NCBI RefSeq assembly: GCF_950023065.1
Contig: NC_088677.1
Coordinates: 21,163,230-21,227,229 of the forward strand
Length of the DNA stretch: 64,000 nt
Origin: Planococcus citri
Taxonomy: Eukaryota; Arthropoda; Insecta; Hemiptera; Pseudococcidae
Reading direction: 5' to 3'
Part shown: positions 58,898-64,000 of the stretch, piece by piece
Layout: every line of letters starts with the position of its first letter
Position numbering within the stretch: the first letter of the stretch is position 1
Translations under genes and position numbers: made by a program
Notes under the pieces: generated by a model
Seen by the model: only the letters and a program-made list of their open reading frames with translations
The model's database searches: none
What the model was told of the DNA's origin: nothing

Positions 58898-60104
58898 TAA
58901 TAAAGTAATAACTTTATTTTTATTTTTTTTTTGAAATACCATTTTCAATATTTTCATTTGACAATTTCACATTTCATCGTTTTTTTAAAAAGTAGTACTC
59001 GTAGTCGTAATTAATGAAAAGGCATTTTAAAATTTGTTTTATGGTATCAACTTTAAGGGGAACCCGTTGCCAGGTCACCTGTGACCTTGCTTGTTTGTTT
59101 TTCCATTTTTATTAAAATTTTTATTCGTTTTCTGCATTTTAATTTTAAAATTTAAATTTTCGATTAATTTTACGTTTTATTGATTCATTTATTCACTAAT
59201 CTGAACTCATTCACTTCTATTTCGATGCAAAGTTTAGCCGACATATTGTTTGAATAAACAATGTCACTCTGTACTCTGTTGTTCATCCATTTTATTAATG
59301 ATAGGTACCTACTTGGAAAGGAATATAAAATTCAAATTTCAAATATTATGTTTGTATTTAACGTATGTAGAATGTAGATAAGTTTATACCTACCTGAGAA
59401 ATGTGTGCTATAGAGATAAGTAGACATTATTGGATGATCCAATAAAAACTATTCTTATGATTTATAGAAGTGAACCAAGAAGGTTGAGATACAATACATC
59501 TCTTTGAAGTAACAGAGTACTTATAATGTACTTAGCTGATAAAATCATTAATTAGATAGGTAACTTTGTGGACTCATCGACTCAAACGAATATAGGTGTT
59601 TTCTAAATGAACAAAGGTCATCCATACGAAATTAAGATAAGTGAGTACTTGATTACATAGTATATGTATTAGCACATTTTTATCGACACTGATTAGACTA
59701 TTTTTAATATAAAAAGTTTTCCAGAGAATACCTGGCGGCTGGCTGCATCCAGTGCTGGAATTGCTACTGCGACAACAGAGTAGGTAGGTAGTAGGTATAC
59801 TTTCCATCATGGATGTAACTGTCAGAATGATTCAAGTGGTGGTTGAGAAGTTATTGCTTCTTCCTACTTTTGTGTTATGAAATAATGATAACCTTCTTAA
59901 TGCTATCTCTGATTCCAAGTTATAGATTACATCCAATTATGAAACGGATAAAATAAAGTTAGTACACGTGAGTAAGCGACTCAATCATATTATTATATAA
60001 CTGATTTGATATTGTATTAATGGGTGTTAGGCGGTATACAACAGCATTTTTCAGCTAAAAATTTCCTTATTTCGATTCACATAATTTTATTTGCAACAAA
60101 AATC
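58898..60104. other. Intergenic, nothing recognised
   Basis: AT-rich. A UMP-synthase promoter should lie near its end, but no core element is clear. Confidence 0.4.
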
Positions 60105-62346
60105 ATGGTTTCGGAACTGATAGTGAGAGAATTAGCTGTTGAATTATTCAATGCCGGTGTTCTCAAATTCGGTAAATTTTATTCTCCTTCTGGTTGTGAA
60201 GTGAATGCGTGGTTTGATTTGTTACTTGTTTATGGATACCCATCATTGATGGTAAGTAGAAGTACCTCTACCTACGTACCTACCTACAAGGTCCCTAGAA
60301 ATATCGGGCATAGCTGGCGAAAATATTCGTAATCAAAATGTGTTTTGATGTAGTAGCTTAGCGCTGCCAACCCACATTTTACCCCAAAAATTCTCGTCGG
60401 CTATGATACCCAATCTTTCTGAGAACTGCACGCAGGAAAGTACCTATTTCTCCCGTTTGACTATATCGTCTATCGACAATGTGTTTACTTATTTGTTTTT
60501 CTGTTTTTGGTGCTGTAGGATAAAATATGTGAGCATGCGAGTAAATTTTGCGTTGAAGCAAATTTAAATTATTCTGCAGTATGCGGAGTCACCTATGGCG
60601 GATTACCTTTCGGCGTTCTTTTAGCTTCTAAAGTACATAAACCATTGATAATGTGGAATAAAGAGCCTTCGCGTCATTCAACTGATCAGCGAATTCATGG
60701 CAGAATTCTAAAAAATGAATATTGTATTTTGGTTGAAGAAGTGGTGGCCAGTGGTAGAAGTATTTTAGGAGTCATTAAAGTAGATATTCGTTGATTAAGG
60801 TTGAAAAAGGTTTTGAATTCCGAATATAGGTCTAATATAGTGTATTCGAAATTTGGTTTGTTTCAGGATATTGAAAATACTGGAATGAAGGTTAAAGATA
60901 TTTATAGTATAATCAATTTGGAGCAAGGAGGAGATGAAAATCTTGAAAAATTGGGATACAAACTTCACTCATTGATGACAATGTCCCAGGTAAAAAAAAA
61001 GTAGAATTTTTCTTGCATTAGTAATTGATCATACTGTACCATGGATTCGTCTTTTTACCAAGCAATCTGTTTTTTTTTTAAATTTCAGTTCCTTCAAATA
61101 TTATTTGATGAAAAACTCATAGCAGAAAATCAATATGATAGTTCTATGAAAGGGTTTTCCGAATTTAAATGCTCTCCAAATGGCGATGTCATAACAAATA
61201 CATATTTGAGTACGTACACAGCATTATTATTAGACTTTTTTCAATTTTTTTTTTAAATTAAAAATATTCATGAATTTTTTCAGGCAGGAGAAAATCAATA
61301 CAATATGAAAAACGAATTGACTCGTGCAAATCCCAAATCAGTAAAAAATTATTGAAATTAATGTCAGCAAAAAAGAGTAATTTATGTGTGGAATTTATCA
61401 GCCCTAGTGTGGAAATTACCTCACAAGTTGCTGAACTTATTGGTCCATATATCTGCATGCTCAGTATATGTTGGCACGTATTTGAAAAAGCTGAGGAATT
61501 GCAGTTGATACGACTTGTTGAAATTTCTAGAAAACATAACTTTCTTTTGATAGATGATAGGTAAATTATTCATCCTTATACCTACTAACCTGGTACAAAT
61601 ACAGTTGATTTGATTATCACCGCAGCCATGACTTTTTAAAAATCAAATTTTGGCCAAAGATGAGAAAAAAAAATTAAAATTTTACCTAATTGACTTTGAA
61701 AGTTGAAATTCGAAATATACTTAATTAACTACATACATGAAATAAAAATTTAAAAACTGATTTCAGTAAATTATCAGAAGATGGAGACGTATTGTTCGAG
61801 CAGTGTCGTCGAAGATTCAAATTTGTTGATTTATTAACCATTTATCCTATTTCCGGTAAAAATACGTTGCTTTTGATCAAATCTCTTATCAAAGATCGAT
61901 TTCCAGAAAAAGGAGTATTCGTTGTCGCATTTCCCAGCATCGTCGATGCACTAGCAGGATCGAATTTCGAAAAAAGTAAATTTTTTCTTGTATTATAACC
62001 CTAATTACAAAAAATTTACTTTTCTAATGGATATTTTAACATTATTACATAATTAGGTTCCATTGATATAACTTTGAAACTTTTTGAAGAAGTTACTGGA
62101 TTCGTCAGCAGTAAAAATTCTACAATTCCTCTGAATTATATCCATATGGCGTCAGATTTAAAGAACTCCGGCAATGTTGCGCAATCGTCAAATAACTCTT
62201 TTTATTCATCTGAAATTATTGTTCAAGATATAAGCGCTGATATAATTAAATTGCGTTACAATAGCTTAGAAAATATTGCTGAGCTAGTAAAAAATGAACA
62301 ATTATTGTTGTGGAATGCGTATTTCAAGCGTTTTAGTAATACATAG
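60105..62346 (+). CDS. Umps-like: UMP synthase homologue with degenerate active sites, seven exons, 475 aa
   Basis: UMP synthase joins orotate phosphoribosyltransferase (OPRT) and OMP decarboxylase (OMPDC), the last two steps of pyrimidine synthesis in the cytosol. Exons 60105-60251, 60519-60779, 60867-60989, 61089-61209, 61284-61560, 61767-61975, 62057-62346; all GT-AG, all in frame; length equals that of the animal enzyme (about 480 aa). Collinear landmarks: GVLKFGKF, CGVTYGGLPFG, LEQGGDENLEKLGYKLHS (OPRT), SKKLLKLM and KSNLC (OMPDC start). The PRPP loop reads VEEVVASGRS (119-130) instead of acidic-acidic-VVTSG-type, and the RRKE segment is WNKE. In OMPDC the catalytic Lys position is Ser278 (CMLSIC), the DxKxxD motif reads DSKLSE (Glu314), and the Asp after NLC is absent. 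Probably not a working UMP synthase; start chosen at the first in-frame ATG. Confidence 0.85.
61618..61735. repeat. Fragment of the 32.4-34.2 kb foldback family in a UMP synthase intron
   Basis: Resembles 32510-32600 of that element (AAAATCAAATTT, GGCCAAA/GACCAAA, ATGAG, then TTGA...GAAATTC). Short and diverged. Confidence 0.5.
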
Positions 62347-62620
62347 TTCACTCTAGTTCCCTCAACCTATCGTCCAATGTGATGAATGATGATATAGGTG
62401 GTTAAATTTACTGGCAATATGCCATTAACTTATGTAAATATGATGATAATTAGATATTCACGTATATAATACATTTCTTTACCAAGCCGTTATTTAATTT
62501 TTGTCTCTAATTTGAGAATAGTGCGTAGGTACAGATTTCTGGTATCCCATGATATAGGCCTTTATACGCTATTATCTTAGATATAGGCTACCTAGACCTA
62601 CCCTTCTACTGGAATACATA
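62347..62620 (+). other. 3' flank of the UMP synthase homologue
   Basis: AT-rich, no clear polyadenylation signal; TAGGTA-type runs. Confidence 0.4.
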
Positions 62621-63492
62621 GGGTAAGGTTGCCTAAATCGTACCACTTCTTGGTTATTAGGACCTGGAATGCCCAATTTTCACTCTTTTTGACTGATTTT
62701 TTTTTTAGATTGTAGCTTGAAACCTTGTCTATCAAATGACGTATCAATAGAGTAATTTATTCTTCAACAAGAAGAGATATTTCAGTTTCCGCAAAGGTCT
62801 TCAAGTGGTACGATTTGGGAAACTAGTCTCCTAAATCGTACCACCAGTTCCTCAAGTTGTACTACCCAGTCATTTTAGTCATATTTTGAAGGAAGTAGAT
62901 GAAATGAGGTAAAAAAATTCAAGAAAAAGCATAAGGTTTTCATTTGTATTCATTATAATGCATATTTTGATTTGTAAAATGAAAAAAATACTACATGTTT
63001 GTCTTGATGCTTTTTATTCAGTTTTCTTTTAGTTTTTACCTGGTACGATTTAGGGAACTCATTGCATATAATGCAAATGTAATGGTACGATTTAGGAAAC
63101 CTCAAAGTGGTACGATTTGGGCAACTTTGGCATTTTTTGAATAACTGGCAACACTGTCATAAAATATACTTGTAACTGACATCTGCGCGCGATGAAACAA
63201 TTATAAATGTGTGTTTCAAGTGATCCATTGAAAAAAATTCCACTTGATTAATCCTATCCGGGCTCCAACACCTTACATACATTGAAAAAAAAATAGATCC
63301 CAACCACACATTTTCTTTAAATTGTGATAAGTTACGCAAACATTAGTCAATCTGGCTGATTTTTTTTGTATAGTAGTTGGCAACACTGACACTTTTCAGT
63401 TAATACCCCAAAAAAATTATAGGAGTGCTACTTCCATGAAAAGTAGCAGGTGGTACGATTTAGGGAGTGGTACGATTTAGGCAACCTTACCC
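62621..63492. mobile_element. 872-bp element with TA target duplication and internal copies of its end motif
   Basis: GGGTAAGGTTGCCTAAATCG at the left is exactly inverted at the right, continuing through TACCAC. TA flanks both sides (62619-62620, 63493-63494). GGTACGATTTRGG or its complement recurs inside at about 62813, 62833, 63043, 63084, 63110 and 63453. Non-coding; Tc1/mariner-like by its target. Confidence 0.82.
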
Positions 63493-63494
63493 TA

Positions 63495-64000
63495 CAGGTA
63501 TATTCGTCTGTCAAACCGGTTTCATCAATGATCGTCACATTTTTCTGTTAATCGTTTGAAATAAGTATATTATGCCTATGCCTGTGTCCACTTTATATTC
63601 ATTATTTTATCATCGGTGATTCGTTAAATCAATAGAATTAAGAATGAGTTCAGTTGTTGCGTTTTGAGTACACTATACTGATCGCGATTTTTTCTCATTC
63701 GATTTTTTTCCTGGAAATATCGGTTTTGTAAGTGCAAACGATCTACTACAACTATAAGTAATACTTACCTATATGTGTTTTTAAAACGTGTGTATCTAGA
63801 CCTACGATTGATTATTGCCGAATGTATTTTTTTTTTTGTTTTTTTGGAATTGTGAATTTAGATTAGAGATAAAGAGTTGGTGTTTGTACAAACGCAAAAT
63901 ACGATTTTGACGAGATCTGTGGATCTTTCAAAGTTGTTAGCCTTCAATAACCCATAAATACGAGTATGCTTAGTATTTTTCCTATATGCCTACCATTTTT
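63495..64000. other. Window end, nothing recognised
   Basis: AT-rich non-coding DNA. Confidence 0.4.

Noticed and set aside
60024..60104. Upstream start for the UMP synthase homologue
   Set aside because: The extension has no in-frame ATG, and the family N-terminus aligns with the ATG at 60105.

Overview
The window is insect nuclear DNA, most likely from a sap-feeding hemipteran such as a mealybug or scale insect. The evidence is spliced genes with GT-AG introns, an octopamine GPCR, a ZAD-type zinc-finger protein, a TMC relative, AT-rich intergenic DNA full of short taggtacctac-like runs, and a very high load of nested transposable elements. The order-level assignment is inference; 'insect' is well supported.

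Layout. 1-5853 (+): four exons of a beta-type octopamine receptor closest to Octbeta3R, 5' end possibly outside the window; its 4.2-kb intron holds a foldback repeat interrupted by a non-autonomous hAT element. 7379-7854: tRNA-derived SINE with an 11-bp target duplication. 8.2-11.6 kb: repeats, including a 1.44-kb near-perfect palindrome flanked by direct repeats. 14.3-15.5 kb and 17.0-17.5 kb: decayed DNA transposases. 18.7-25.2 kb: broken Ty3/Gypsy pieces, cut by a 241-bp TA-target MITE and by a 2.25-kb element with a DUF4806-like exon. 26.6 kb: one possible signal-peptide exon. 29.85-30.47 kb: a minisatellite built on a TTCGCGAA core. 32.4-35.3 kb: a foldback element and a third hAT MITE.

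35651-37355 (+): a five-exon conserved-looking protein of unknown function that carries one in-frame TGA at codon 44 in an otherwise intact gene. 38-42 kb: A-rich duplicated DNA with an inserted foldback element. 42546-49616 (+): nine-exon ZAD plus five C2H2 finger regulator. 50273-55112: a complete Ty1/Copia retrotransposon with an intact 1340-codon polyprotein, LTRs that read identical and a TTTAC target duplication, so a very young insertion. 55568-57142 (-): a truncated TMC channel-like gene with two frame breaks. 57814-58889: a second copy of the hAT MITE family. 60105-62346 (+): a seven-exon, full-length UMP synthase homologue whose open frame is intact while key catalytic residues in both domains are changed. 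62621-63492: a TA-target element.

The host genes are functionally unrelated (neuromodulator reception, transcription, mechanotransduction-type channel, pyrimidine synthesis), as expected in an animal genome. I see no coherent new multi-gene system. The best leads are the UMP-synthase-like pseudoenzyme, the TGA-interrupted gene, and several transposon families whose ends and target duplications can be fixed to the base.
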